Source: JALJPB01 sp034111045 (GTDB taxonomy: Bacteria > Pseudomonadota > Gammaproteobacteria > Enterobacterales > Alteromonadaceae). Taken from it: a DNA stretch of 64,000 nucleotides. Shown here one piece after another: positions 9,168 to 17,535 of this stretch. Each line of letters starts with the position of its first letter. The stretch's first letter is position 1. The stretch is taken from assembly GCA_034111045.1 (NCBI GenBank), contig JAWUYA010000031.1:1-64000 (forward strand). The letters run 5' to 3'. The notes below the pieces were generated by a model. That model was not told the origin of the DNA. It made no database searches and worked only from the letters and a program-made list of their open reading frames with translations. The translations under genes and the position numbers were made by a program.

Positions 9168-9203
9168 CGGCCAGTCAAGTGATAAACATCACTTGACTGG
9201 CCG
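9168..9203 (-). terminator. Strong terminator after flgE
   Basis: A perfect 16-bp stem (arms 9168-9183 and 9188-9203) with a four-base loop. On the minus strand it is followed by TTTTTTATTTTTTT. It begins 21 bases past the flgE stop and divides the flagellar rod/hook genes into two transcripts. Confidence 0.92.
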
Positions 9204-9223
9204 CTCAAAACATTAACGACTTG

Positions 9224-10603
9224 TTATCTGATCTGTAATATCGTTTGATTCAACTGATTATCGACCTCTAGCGCTCTTGAGTTGGCTTGAAAGTTTCGTT
9301 GCGCTGAAATTAAATTGATCAGCTCTGAGGTTAAATTCACATTCGCTTGCTCTAAGGCTGAAGAGTTGATCGTACCAAAAGTACCGGTTCCCCCCTCACC
9401 TGCTAGCGCTTCACCAGAAAGAATACTTTCTTTCCAGCCCGTATTTCCGACCTGACTTAAGCCTTGTTCGTTAGAAAAGTTGACCAAAGCAATTCGTGAA
9501 AGAGGTTGTGAGGTACCATTACTGTAGGTGGCTCGCACTAAACCATCCGAACCAATGTCAATGCCGGTTAGTCGGCCAACGGCTAAGCCATCTTGACTTA
9601 ATGCCGTCACTTCAAAGCTAGAGGCAAATTGGGTCGGTTCATTAGGATTGGGAGAATTAGGGTCTAAATTAAAATCAATACCCACCGTTTGATTGGTATC
9701 AGCACCATTAGGTAAATAATTAGTAAAATTTTCTGTGACCATACCACCATCAGCTACGTCTGGCTGTTGTGAAAGAAAATCACCCGAGGCATTAAACGTT
9801 AAACGACCACCAATAACACCTGTCGGGGCTAAAGGACCAGAAGTCATGCCACCTGTCCGATTAGAGGCGGTAGCATCACCATTGGGATCTTGTAAATTAA
9901 TAACTTCACCATCAACCGCAGAAAACACAATCCATTCATTAGGATTGGTTGCAGGATCATCTTTAATAAAGAAGTAAGTCATAATATGACTATCACCTAG
10001 TGAATCAAAAATGGTAATCGATGTTGAGTTATTATACGTTAATGGATCATCGGGATCAAAGTTACCCGGTGTATTCGCAATATATGAATCACCTGCAGGT
10101 AAGTTCATCCGGATATCAACTTCACTGGTTTCAGTAGGTGCACCTGATGCCGTTGGTATACGAATAGGCTCAGCCGTACTTAAACTCACCGATGCTGAGG
10201 TACCATCAGGATTGACAGGAAATCCTAATAAATGACCACCTTGGGAGTTAACAACAAAGTTATCATTATTGAGTTTAAACTGTCCGGCCCGTGTATAAGA
10301 GCTTTCTAAACTATCTAATTCCGGCACAGTAGCAAAAAAACCATTACCCGTGATTGCTAAATCAAGGGCATTATTGGTAAATTGAATACTGCCTTGAGAA
10401 AATTGTTGCGCAACATCTGAGGTTAATACCCCGTCACCCACTTTAGTTGAGCCTGAAGCCAGCAATGACGCTGCATATACATCAACAAACTCTGCTCGCG
10501 ATTCTTTAAAGCCGACGGTGTTAACGTTGGCAATATTATTTGACGTAACGTCAAGATCTTTTTGAGCAGCGTTTAAACCGCTCAATGCTATATTAAATGA
10601 CAT
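9224..10603 (-). CDS. flgE: Flagellar hook protein FlgE
   Basis: FlgE polymerises into the hook. The N-terminus (MSFNIALSGLNAAQKDLDVT, SNNIANVNTVGFKESRAEF) and the C-terminus (ALEQANVNLTSELINLISAQ, RNFQANSRAL) are textbook. At 459 residues it is slightly longer than the enteric form (about 400). It is the last gene of flgBCDE and is closed by the strongest hairpin in the window. Confidence 0.96.
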   Translation of the reverse strand: MSFNIALSGLNAAQKDLDVTSNNIANVNTVGFKESRAEFVDVYAASLLASGSTKVGDGVLTSDVAQQFSQGSIQFTNNALDLAITGNGFFATVPELDSLESSYTRAGQFKLNNDNFVVNSQGGHLLGFPVNPDGTSASVSLSTAEPIRIPTASGAPTETSEVDIRMNLPAGDSYIANTPGNFDPDDPLTYNNSTSITIFDSLGDSHIMTYFFIKDDPATNPNEWIVFSAVDGEVINLQDPNGDATASNRTGGMTSGPLAPTGVIGGRLTFNASGDFLSQQPDVADGGMVTENFTNYLPNGADTNQTVGIDFNLDPNSPNPNEPTQFASSFEVTALSQDGLAVGRLTGIDIGSDGLVRATYSNGTSQPLSRIALVNFSNEQGLSQVGNTGWKESILSGEALAGEGGTGTFGTINSSALEQANVNLTSELINLISAQRNFQANSRALEVDNQLNQTILQIR

Positions 10604-10676
10604 ATTGACACCTCATTCTGAATTTTTTTAAATTAATTTATTTAATGACTTCATCATTATTTTATTTCTACTGGCG

Positions 10677-11366
10677 CTAACCCTGCGCAACTTCAACCAC
10701 ATCACTGAGTGCCATGTTACTGCCACCATTGAGGTTTAAAATAATACTGCCTCCGGCACCTGCAAGTGTGACACTTTCAACATTACGATAGGTCATAGCT
10801 TGTAACTCAGAGGCTTCACCGTCTACTAAACCAGCCACTCTAAATCTATAAGCGCCTTCAGGGGCTGATTTGCCGTCACTGGTTTGACCATCCCAATTGA
10901 ACACAAAACCACCTGCAGGTACATTACCTACAGGCACTGTTTGGATAATTTCACCGGCTATATTCTCAACATAGATATTAACGTTACTCGCAGGGCTTTC
11001 TGTCACCACCTTACCCTTAGCAGTGTCACCTTCGCCCATGCCAAAAATATTGTCATTAACTAGTACACTACGGCCAACAAGTGATGAAGCTTGTAAGGCT
11101 TGACTTGATGTCATTGAATCCGCAAAACTGCCGAATTTTTTGTTTAACTCGGCAACACCATCGGTCGTTGAAAACGCGGTCATTTGTGAAATCATTTCAT
11201 TGTTATCAACAGGCTTTGTCGGGTCTTGATTAGCAAGTTCTTGTGTAAGCAAAGCAAAAAAATCGGCTTGCGTTAACATGCCATTGCTTCCCTCGTTGGC
11301 AACCTTATAATCTTCGTTTTTCCAACGAATGCCATCTAAGGGATTAGTACCGTTTACTGTTTCCAT
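10677..11366 (-). CDS. flgD: Hook scaffolding (cap) protein FlgD
   Basis: FlgD caps the growing hook and is shed when FlgK is added. LTQADFFALLTQELANQDPT followed by KPVDNNEMISQMTAFSTTDG is the conserved N-terminal part. The C-terminal half has FlgD Ig-like and tudor-like repeats (NVPAGGFVFNWDGQTSDGKS, PEGAYRFRVAG). At 229 residues it is of family length. It lies between flgC and flgE with short gaps. Confidence 0.95.
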   Translation of the reverse strand: METVNGTNPLDGIRWKNEDYKVANEGSNGMLTQADFFALLTQELANQDPTKPVDNNEMISQMTAFSTTDGVAELNKKFGSFADSMTSSQALQASSLVGRSVLVNDNIFGMGEGDTAKGKVVTESPASNVNIYVENIAGEIIQTVPVGNVPAGGFVFNWDGQTSDGKSAPEGAYRFRVAGLVDGEASELQAMTYRNVESVTLAGAGGSIILNLNGGSNMALSDVVEVAQG

Positions 11367-11418
11367 TTTCCACTCCTAGAATGTGTCACATGCTTTGCTT
11401 ATTTATCACAATTAAACG

Positions 11419-11448
11419 CTATTTATCAAAGATTTAAGTGATAAATAG
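11419..11448 (-). other. Intercistronic hairpin between flgC and flgD
   Basis: A 10-bp perfect stem (CTATTTATCA / TGATAAATAG) with a 10-base loop lies in the 94-base flgC-flgD gap. No T run follows, so it is unlikely to be a full terminator. A role in mRNA stability or processing is possible but not shown. Confidence 0.45.
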
Positions 11449-11460
11449 TTACTTATCCCG

Positions 11461-11880
11461 TTATTTACCAAGTTGCAGCGTCTTATTCAGCATGTTTTTT
11501 GCTGACTCGGCTAACTGCACATTCGTTTGATATGAACGTGACGCTGAGATCATATTGGTCATTTCTTCAATAACATTGACATTGGGTTTGTAAATATAAC
11601 CCTCTTGATCAGCCATTGGGTGTTCAGGTGAGTATTCAATATTAAGTGGTTTACTACTTTCAACGATACCCAAGACGTCTACCCCAACTGCAGACTCATT
11701 TTGTCCGGCGGCAGCTTTTTGCATAGCAGCGGCAAAAACTGGATGTCTAGCACGATAGGTTTCATCTACACTACTGCTGATACTGTCAGCGTTAGCAATA
11801 TTACTTGCCGTAGTATTTAAGCGCATTGATTGTGCGCTCATACCAGTTGCTGTTATGTCAAATACGTTAAATAGACTCAT
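11461..11880 (-). CDS. flgC: Proximal rod protein FlgC
   Basis: FlgC forms part of the proximal rod. NVFDITATGMSAQSMRLNTT, ASNIANADS and the C-terminal NVIEEMTNMISASRSYQTNV are the family signatures. The length of 139 residues is normal (about 134-138). Its start codon overlaps the flgB stop by one base, implying translational coupling. Confidence 0.95.
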   Translation of the reverse strand: MSLFNVFDITATGMSAQSMRLNTTASNIANADSISSSVDETYRARHPVFAAAMQKAAAGQNESAVGVDVLGIVESSKPLNIEYSPEHPMADQEGYIYKPNVNVIEEMTNMISASRSYQTNVQLAESAKNMLNKTLQLGK

Positions 11881-12281
11881 TATTGCCCCGTTCCAGTAAT
11901 TGCTTTTCTCAAGGCTTTTATCTTGCCTGTAAGAAATTGTACGCTTGCTTGATACTCCATAGAATTATTTAGATACAAGTTTCGTTCCAACTGTACATCA
12001 ACCGTATTACCATCGCCGGTATCTGCTTGATTGGGGACTCTAAAATCGACACTGTTATTTGATTCTATGCGCACATCGAAATGTTTTTCATGAGTACGTT
12101 TCATACCCGACTGTTGATGCTGAGAGGCTTGGGCTAAGGCTTTTTGAAAGTCCATCCCTCTAGCTTTGTAACCTGGTGTATCTGCATTAGCAATGTTACT
12201 TGCTATAATTTCGGCACGTTTTGAACGTACCTCTATGCCAGCAGGATGTAAACCAAATGCTTTGTCTAAACTAATAGCCAT
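11880..12281 (-). CDS. flgB: Proximal rod protein FlgB
   Basis: FlgB is the most proximal rod subunit, placed on FliE. ALHP-type N-terminus (AFGLHPAGIEVRSKRAEIIA), ASNIANADTPGYKARGMDF, and the C-terminal YQASVQFLTGKIKALRKAI are visible. The length of 133 residues is normal. It is the first gene of flgBCDE and has a sigma-54-like box 44 bases upstream. Confidence 0.95.
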   Translation of the reverse strand: MAISLDKAFGLHPAGIEVRSKRAEIIASNIANADTPGYKARGMDFQKALAQASQHQQSGMKRTHEKHFDVRIESNNSVDFRVPNQADTGDGNTVDVQLERNLYLNNSMEYQASVQFLTGKIKALRKAITGTGQ

Positions 12282-12324
12282 CGAAACACCTCATCTCACA
12301 GTATTATTGTATTAATAAATACTA

Positions 12325-12340
12325 TTCAATAATTGTGCCA
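12325..12340 (-). promoter_or_regulatory. Putative sigma-54 promoter of flgBCDE
   Basis: Minus-strand TGGCACAATTATTGAA has a perfect -24 element (TGGCAC) and a -12 element TTGA in place of TTGC, at the correct spacing. It lies between cheR and flgB, where a rod/hook promoter is expected. Confidence 0.6.
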
Positions 12341-12433
12341 AAAGAAGTGTCAAATTTATGGAGCAGTGTGTTGGAGGGGATATAACCAAGTAATTAAAAC
12401 GTTTTATTTAGAATAAAAAAGCGTAAATACCAA

Positions 12434-13267
12434 TTAGTTTTTTTGATAAACAATACCAGGATTGCACCGTAGCATTGAAAAACTCTCATTTAATCCTGAT
12501 AGAGATTCAGAAGCACCTAGAAACAAATAACCATCAGGGTTCAATACACCATGAATTTGAGCAATTATTTGTGCTTTTAATTCAGGAGCAAAATAAATTA
12601 ACACATTACGACAAAAAACAATATCAAAGCGTCCCATCAAGCTATAGCTGTTAAGTAAATTGAGTGGCCGAAAACTCACCATATTTTTAACTTGGTCTTT
12701 AATTTTCAACAGGCCATTATCGCCATTTTCAAAAAACTGTTTTTTACGCTCAGCGGATAAACCTCGAGCTATCGCTAGACTGTCATAATGACCATATTTG
12801 CAATGTTCTAACATAGTCGTTGAGATATCAGTGCCGATAACTTGTACACCCCCCGGAAAAGCGCCAGAATTTTTTTGTTGAAATTCTAGAATTGACATCG
12901 CTATAGAGTAAGGTTCTTGGCCTGAAGAACTTGCCGCAGACCAAATTTTAACGGGGGTTCTTCGACCAGTAAAGTCAGAGAGTAATTTGTTAGTTAATAA
13001 GTGAAAAGGATAGCCATCACGAAACCACAAGGTTTCATTAGTTGTCATGGCATCGATCACCGCGGCACGCAATTGGCGTTCAATGGGTAATAACGTTCGA
13101 TTCACTAATTCGCCTAAAGAAGCGACATCAAATTTTGCCATTAAAGGGGCTAAACGACTTTTTACTAAATATTGCTTGTTTACACCTAAAACAATACCAC
13201 ATTGTTGCTCTAAAAAAGTGCTAAAGTGATGATAGCTTTTATCATCTAGTAGCTCACGCGCTGACAC
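12434..13267 (-). CDS. cheR: Chemotaxis methyltransferase CheR (flagellar locus copy)
   Basis: CheR transfers methyl groups from S-adenosylmethionine to glutamates of chemoreceptors. The N-terminal helical domain (about residues 1-75) precedes the methyltransferase domain with WSAASSSGQEPYSIAM (SAM binding), VIGTDIS and FDIVFCRNVLIYF. The length of 277 residues is normal. It follows cheV directly, the arrangement also known from Vibrio and Shewanella polar flagellar loci. A second, different cheR occurs in the chemosensory cluster further along this window. Confidence 0.95.
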   Translation of the reverse strand: MSARELLDDKSYHHFSTFLEQQCGIVLGVNKQYLVKSRLAPLMAKFDVASLGELVNRTLLPIERQLRAAVIDAMTTNETLWFRDGYPFHLLTNKLLSDFTGRRTPVKIWSAASSSGQEPYSIAMSILEFQQKNSGAFPGGVQVIGTDISTTMLEHCKYGHYDSLAIARGLSAERKKQFFENGDNGLLKIKDQVKNMVSFRPLNLLNSYSLMGRFDIVFCRNVLIYFAPELKAQIIAQIHGVLNPDGYLFLGASESLSGLNESFSMLRCNPGIVYQKN

Positions 13268-13331
13268 TATAATATACTCACTTTTATCTTGTTATTGTTA
13301 TTATGCTGTCATTTGTAAACATATAACGACT

Positions 13332-14267
13332 TTACTTATCAACATCTATTTTTAACCATTTTTGAACTGCTATTGCTAATTCGTCTGGATGAAATTTTGG
13401 AATAAAGTCATTGGCGCCAACCTTCGCAACCATCGCTTTATTAAAAACACCACTTAATGAGGTATGTAAAATAATTGGCATATTGCGCATTCGATCATTT
13501 GCTTTAACTTCGGCTGTTAAAGTATAGCCATCCATTTCAGGCATTTCGATATCAGAGATTAACAACGCCACTTTTTCAGTTATGCACTTGTCACACGTTG
13601 CTTCAATGGCCAGTAATTGATTTAATGCATCTTTGCCATTTTTGGCTAACACCATATTAATCCCAAGTGGCGTTAACGCTCTTTTAACTTGATTACGAGC
13701 AACAGTAGAGTCATCAGCGATCATAACAAGTTTATCACCGAGTTCATCCCCCACAGTTTCATCAGCAACATTTTCACTCAAGTCAGTTGAAACAGGATTT
13801 ATTTCATTGAGTATTTTTTCAACATCTAAAATTGCCACCATTTCGTTATCTATCTCAGTGACCGCGGTCAAATAACTAGACTTTCCGGCACCTTCTGGCG
13901 GCGGCATCACATTTTTCCAACTTAACGTCACAATACGTTCTACACCAGAGACTAAAAAACCTTGTATGCTACGGTTATATTCGGCAATAATAATGAAACT
14001 ATCGGTGACATCAGTTATCGGCAAACCACCTGTGGCTTTACTCATGTCAATAACAGAAATAGTTTGCCCCCGAATATGAGCAATACCTTTAACGTGTGGG
14101 TCTTGTTTAGGTAAAGAGGTGAGTCTTGGGCATTGTAAAACCTCTCTCACTTTAAACACGTTAATACCAAAACGTTGTCGTCCGTTCAATTTAAACAACA
14201 AGAGTTCTAATTGATTTTGACCGACCAACTGTGTACGCGCATTGACTGAGTCTAAGACACCTGCCAT
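13332..14267 (-). CDS. cheV: Chemotaxis coupling protein CheV (CheW-REC fusion)
   Basis: CheV couples receptors to CheA and can be phosphorylated. The N-terminal CheW domain (about residues 15-155) contains FGINVFKVREVLQCP and HIRGQTISVIDMS. The C-terminal receiver domain (about 175-305) has VMIADDSTVARN and the phosphoacceptor region ALLISDIEMPEMDG. The length of 311 residues is normal. GAGG precedes ATG. It is divergent from flgA and begins the cheV-cheR pair. Confidence 0.95.
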   Translation of the reverse strand: MAGVLDSVNARTQLVGQNQLELLLFKLNGRQRFGINVFKVREVLQCPRLTSLPKQDPHVKGIAHIRGQTISVIDMSKATGGLPITDVTDSFIIIAEYNRSIQGFLVSGVERIVTLSWKNVMPPPEGAGKSSYLTAVTEIDNEMVAILDVEKILNEINPVSTDLSENVADETVGDELGDKLVMIADDSTVARNQVKRALTPLGINMVLAKNGKDALNQLLAIEATCDKCITEKVALLISDIEMPEMDGYTLTAEVKANDRMRNMPIILHTSLSGVFNKAMVAKVGANDFIPKFHPDELAIAVQKWLKIDVDK

Positions 14268-14303
14268 AAAAACCTCGTTTTAACTATACCTACTTTAGTA
14301 TTT

Positions 14304-14319
14304 AGGCACAATTCTTGAT
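14304..14319 (+). promoter_or_regulatory. Possible sigma-54 promoter of flgA
   Basis: AGGCACAATTCTTGAT has GGCAC and TTGA at -24/-12 spacing, and resembles the box before flgB. It lies in the cheV-flgA divergent gap, about 160 bases before the flgA ATG. The distance and the imperfect -12 element make this a tentative call. Confidence 0.4.
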
Positions 14320-14478
14320 TGTAATAGTAATAACAAACTTTATGTCTATTTTTTGACACTCAATATCCAATATCGTATAAGTTTGTGATCGAAATAAAGC
14401 TTAATCTAAGCCCCTAAGTAAAGCATAGATGAGTATATACATTTCCATAAAACAGATCATATAAAATATGAGCAAAAT

Positions 14479-15162
14479 ATGAAGATTTTTCTAACATTGA
14501 TAACAATAATTGCAACTTTGGTAAGTAAAGCCCATGCAACAGAGGTTGATAACGGCTATATAGAAATTTTTGCCAAAAAATACATTCAACAACACCTCAA
14601 TAATCGAGCTAAAGGGAAGCTAACGATTCAAGTAGCTAAAATTGATCCAAGAGTAAAACTCACTAGCTGTGAAAATCACTTAACGGCAAATATACCTGAA
14701 AACTTTAATGGTAGAAACGTAAATATAAAAATAAGTTGTGCTGATTCAATATCCTGGTCTATATATTTGACTGCCAAAATTACAACAGTTATTCCTGTTA
14801 TCGTTGCAAAAAAATCGATTAGTGCAGGAACCTTACTAGATGACTCAAATATTACATCAACCTATCTCGACAGTTATAAAATAAGAGGAACGTTTGTAGG
14901 TGATATAAATAAAGTAAAAGGCACAAAAGCAAAAAGAAAGATAATTAAAGATCATCTCATTACGCTAATAAACACTTGTACAGTATGTGAAGGTTCTCAA
15001 GTCACCATTATTGCCCAATCAAAACAATTCACGATAAGAACAAATGGTGAAGCATTAGATAGTGGTAATATAGGCGAGCAAATTAGTGTAAAAAACAACC
15101 GTAGTGGTAAAATCATTAATGCCCGAGTAAATGCTATTAACAAAGTAGTAATTAATTTATAA
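14479..15162 (+). CDS. flgA: Flagellar P-ring assembly chaperone FlgA
   Basis: FlgA is a periplasmic chaperone for P-ring formation by FlgI. A signal peptide is visible (FLTLITIIATLVSKAHA). The C-terminal SAF-type domain (about residues 110-225) includes VVAKKSISAGTLLDDSNIT and ends in NARVNAINKVVINL. Sequence conservation in FlgA is low, and this copy is Lys/Ile/Asn rich. The call leans on domain pattern plus position before flgM-flgN. Confidence 0.88.
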   Translation: MKIFLTLITIIATLVSKAHATEVDNGYIEIFAKKYIQQHLNNRAKGKLTIQVAKIDPRVKLTSCENHLTANIPENFNGRNVNIKISCADSISWSIYLTAKITTVIPVIVAKKSISAGTLLDDSNITSTYLDSYKIRGTFVGDINKVKGTKAKRKIIKDHLITLINTCTVCEGSQVTIIAQSKQFTIRTNGEALDSGNIGEQISVKNNRSGKIINARVNAINKVVINL

Positions 15163-15168
15163 TTATAT

Positions 15169-15195
15169 TAAAGTTATATTGCTGCTAGCCGATAA
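15169..15195 (+). promoter_or_regulatory. Sigma-28 (FliA) promoter of flgMN
   Basis: TAAA, then exactly 15 bases, then GCCGATAA: an ideal match to the FliA consensus. It lies between flgA and flgM, 41 bases before the flgM ATG. Such a promoter would let the anti-sigma factor FlgM be made under its own target sigma factor, as in enteric bacteria and Vibrio. Confidence 0.9.
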
Positions 15196-15236
15196 GAAGG
15201 TATGCATAAAACAATTAATTGCCCAAGGAATTAATT

Positions 15237-15551
15237 ATGACTATAAATATCAACAAGTTAAGTAGTGATGTTCAAGTTAAACAAACATTAGAGCAGCACA
15301 GCGATGTTAAACAGAAATTAGCACAGGCTACAACCAGTACTGAGCAGACTAAACGCTTTACTCAAGACTCTGTATCTATTACACCGCAAGCTAAGCAGTT
15401 AAACGAATTGCAGAAAAAAGCGAGTGAAGCACCAGTAATCAATCAAAAGAAGATTGAGCAATTACAAAAGGCAATTGCCTCTGGTGACTATAAAATTGAT
15501 TCTGAAAAATTAGCAACAAGTATAGCTAATTTTGAGTTCAAGCTAATTTAA
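15237..15551 (+). CDS. flgM: Anti-sigma-28 factor FlgM
   Basis: FlgM binds and inhibits FliA until it is exported through the finished hook. The 104-residue protein is hydrophilic, with a Gln/Thr-rich N-terminal part. The C-terminal FliA-binding half carries DSVSITPQAKQLNELQKKAS and ends in a helix with IEQLQKAIASGDYKIDSEKL. I start at the ATG in MTININ, which has AAGGA seven bases upstream. It lies under a sigma-28 promoter, followed by flgN. Confidence 0.93.
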   Translation: MTININKLSSDVQVKQTLEQHSDVKQKLAQATTSTEQTKRFTQDSVSITPQAKQLNELQKKASEAPVINQKKIEQLQKAIASGDYKIDSEKLATSIANFEFKLI

Positions 15552-15628
15552 TGCTGTTTGCAACGTTAGTGTTTAAATATTTGCCGTAAATAGATGGCCG
15601 GTAAAGCAATGATTAAAGGTATTCATTT

Positions 15629-16060
15629 ATGACAAACACAGCAAACGCACAACAATTAGTTAGTCAGCAGCTAAGCCAATTACACTCATTGAAATGTTTG
15701 CTTGATGAAGAGAAACAAGTTCTACAGAATCACAACCCTGATGATTTAACTGAACTTACCAATAATAAAAATATTTTACTCATTGAAATTAAAGATCTCG
15801 ATCTAACTATTGCAAGGAGTGTTGAGTTTGCTCAAAACAAAGCCGCTGGACAATATCAATCTGAGTTAGATGAAATAAAAACACTGTTAACCGAGTGTAA
15901 AGCAATTAATTTTGTTAACGGACAAATAATTGAGCAATCTCAACTTGCCGTTCAACGAATGAAAACAAGTCTGCTTGAAAGTCATAATAAATCAGCCATC
16001 ACTTATGATGGTAAAGGCAAAAAAAGCGCAGGATTATCTAGCTTAAACATTAAAGCGTAA
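15629..16060 (+). CDS. flgN: Flagellar export chaperone FlgN
   Basis: FlgN binds FlgK and FlgL and delivers them to the export gate. The 143-residue protein is predicted all helical, with LHSLKCLLDEEKQVLQNHNP and LTNNKNILLIEIKDLD near the N-terminus. FlgN family sequence is weakly conserved; length, helical pattern and position after flgM support the call. Confidence 0.85.
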   Translation: MTNTANAQQLVSQQLSQLHSLKCLLDEEKQVLQNHNPDDLTELTNNKNILLIEIKDLDLTIARSVEFAQNKAAGQYQSELDEIKTLLTECKAINFVNGQIIEQSQLAVQRMKTSLLESHNKSAITYDGKGKKSAGLSSLNIKA

Positions 16061-16106
16061 AGGTAATAAAGAATCTGCACCCCTAACGTTTAGATCAATA
16101 TTTAAC

Positions 16107-16137
16107 AAAAAAAGTAAGCGGATAACTTACTTTTCTT
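16107..16137. terminator. Bidirectional terminator between flgN and flgP
   Basis: The stem AAAAGTAAG / CTTACTTTT (arms 16110-16118 and 16126-16134) has a seven-base loop. T-rich tails exist on both strands, the minus-strand one (TTTTTTT) being stronger. It separates the convergent flgMN and flgOP units. Confidence 0.75.
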
Positions 16138-16197
16138 ATCGCTGTTAACTTGCTAATGGTAATGTTGAGCTAAAGCGACTAACACTTAAAATGAGTG

Positions 16198-16674
16198 TTA
16201 AAAATACTTAACAGATTTAATTTCTTTGGTGTTAATGTTAACCACGTAAAGCTGATATACATCTTCAAAATCTAATTTAAGCTCTGTGGTATAAATATCC
16301 CCAACAGGATAACTTTTTACTACTTTTGCCCCACGGATCAAACCTTGAACAGAAGCACTTAATTGATTATCTTGCAATAACAAATCAGCGACTGTCATAC
16401 TGCCAGTAATATGCTGCCCGTATACTTGTTCAGCAAGCTCAGCATACGCCGCCACTTTAGAGGCGCTAATAGCCATTAACATCCGTTGGGTTGGATGAAT
16501 TGACTTTTGTAAACTAATTGGCGCATAACCAATACCCAGTATAATAGGAAATGCTTCGGGCTTAACTCGCTGCCACTGCACATGTTTATCATACACTATA
16601 GAACAACCATTTATAAAAACGGCAGCGGTTAGTAAACTAACAGATAACACAATTTTTCTGAATTTATTATTCAC
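16198..16674 (-). CDS. flgP: Flagellar outer-membrane lipoprotein FlgP
   Basis: FlgP is an outer-membrane lipoprotein that assembles into the disc around the flagellar motor in Vibrio and Campylobacter. A lipoprotein signal ending in VFINGC is clear. The rest resembles the LPP20/FlgP domain, including AISASKVAAYAELAEQVYGQ and a C-terminal LYVVNINTKEIKSVKYF. I place the start at a GTG with GGAG seven bases upstream; it gives a compact signal peptide and avoids a 29-base overlap with flgO that a further upstream ATG would cause. Co-transcribed with flgO. Confidence 0.85.
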   Translation of the reverse strand: MNNKFRKIVLSVSLLTAAVFINGCSIVYDKHVQWQRVKPEAFPIILGIGYAPISLQKSIHPTQRMLMAISASKVAAYAELAEQVYGQHITGSMTVADLLLQDNQLSASVQGLIRGAKVVKSYPVGDIYTTELKLDFEDVYQLYVVNINTKEIKSVKYF

Positions 16675-16690
16675 CACTCTACTCCACTTT

Positions 16691-17347
16691 TTATTTATGA
16701 ATCTCAACTGCACGTTCATCTTCAGATAACATCAGGCTATTTCTGATGATCATGCCGTCTTTAATCTTTACATTATTATTGACATTTTGCTGATGAATAA
16801 ATTCATTCCCGATGACCCAGGCAGGAATAAACGCTTGGGCAGTCGCTACAACCACCTTAGATTTAATACCAATCATACGAGCATTGATTAACACCCCGTT
16901 TTCTTGTTCCATCATGGTACCTGTAACTACGTAGTCAATAATCTGGCGTTCAGGTAATTCTTTCCAGTCACGACTAAAAACATAGTCACCTTCCTTGGTG
17001 ACTCTTATATGACCAGTAGTTTTAAAGTCAACAATGATTAGGCCATGACGTTGTAATTCATGGACGAAGCTCTCGGATATTTGATTTCCCAGCCAATTTG
17101 TTGACTCCAAGTCATTCAAATCAACAAAAGAAGCCACTGCAACCGGTGTTTTAGTATTGACAAAAGAGCTAGTTTCTAACATTTGAAATGCTAAACCTTT
17201 TACCACATCGTTTATTGCATGCCTAGGTAATTCCAAACTGTCAATTTCATTCCTATCCTGCTGTTTTTTATCATAAAAATCTCTTTTGTCCATCATCGAG
17301 CAAGAAGTTAAAATTAATACTATTGGTAGAATAAGCCACTTTTTCAT
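16691..17347 (-). CDS. flgO: Flagellar outer-membrane lipoprotein FlgO
   Basis: FlgO works with FlgP and FlgT in the outer-membrane part of the sodium-driven polar flagellum. Lipobox ILTSC (Cys16) and a FlgO domain (about residues 45-180: VVKGLAFQMLETSSFVNT, AVASFVDLNDLESTNWLGN, ISESFVHELQRHGL) support the call. The 218-residue length is in range. It is divergent from flgT, with a sigma-54-like box about 43 bases upstream. Confidence 0.88.
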   Translation of the reverse strand: MKKWLILPIVLILTSCSMMDKRDFYDKKQQDRNEIDSLELPRHAINDVVKGLAFQMLETSSFVNTKTPVAVASFVDLNDLESTNWLGNQISESFVHELQRHGLIIVDFKTTGHIRVTKEGDYVFSRDWKELPERQIIDYVVTGTMMEQENGVLINARMIGIKSKVVVATAQAFIPAWVIGNEFIHQQNVNNNVKIKDGMIIRNSLMLSEDERAVEIHK

Positions 17348-17389
17348 AAAGTAATCCTCAGCTTTGGGTTTTATTTATGAGGTGAACTA

Positions 17390-17405
17390 TGCATATATTA
17401 CGCCA
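17390..17405 (-). promoter_or_regulatory. Putative sigma-54 promoter of flgOP
   Basis: Minus-strand TGGCGTAATATATGCA keeps GG and GC at the -24/-12 spacing, with TGGC exact and ATGC at -12. It lies about 43 bases before the flgO start and points away from a similar box for flgT. Confidence 0.5.
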
Positions 17406-17436
17406 AGACTACCATTCCGCTCAAATATATTTTACT

Positions 17437-17452
17437 AGGCACAAAACATGCA
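17437..17452 (+). promoter_or_regulatory. Putative sigma-54 promoter of flgT
   Basis: AGGCACAAAACATGCA differs from the flagellin box AGGCACACAATATGCA at two positions only. GG and GC have the correct spacing. It lies 84 bases before the flgT ATG. Confidence 0.6.
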
Positions 17453-17535
17453 TTACAATAACCTATAAATAAACATGGTTATTTTTTAGCTGTGTTTATA
17501 ATACAGTAAGCATAAAACCAACCAACTATTTATCA

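Noticed and set aside
15580..15615. Second sigma-28 promoter before flgN
   Set aside because: GCCGGTAA is present, but no TAAA lies at the required distance; flgN is more simply read through from flgM.
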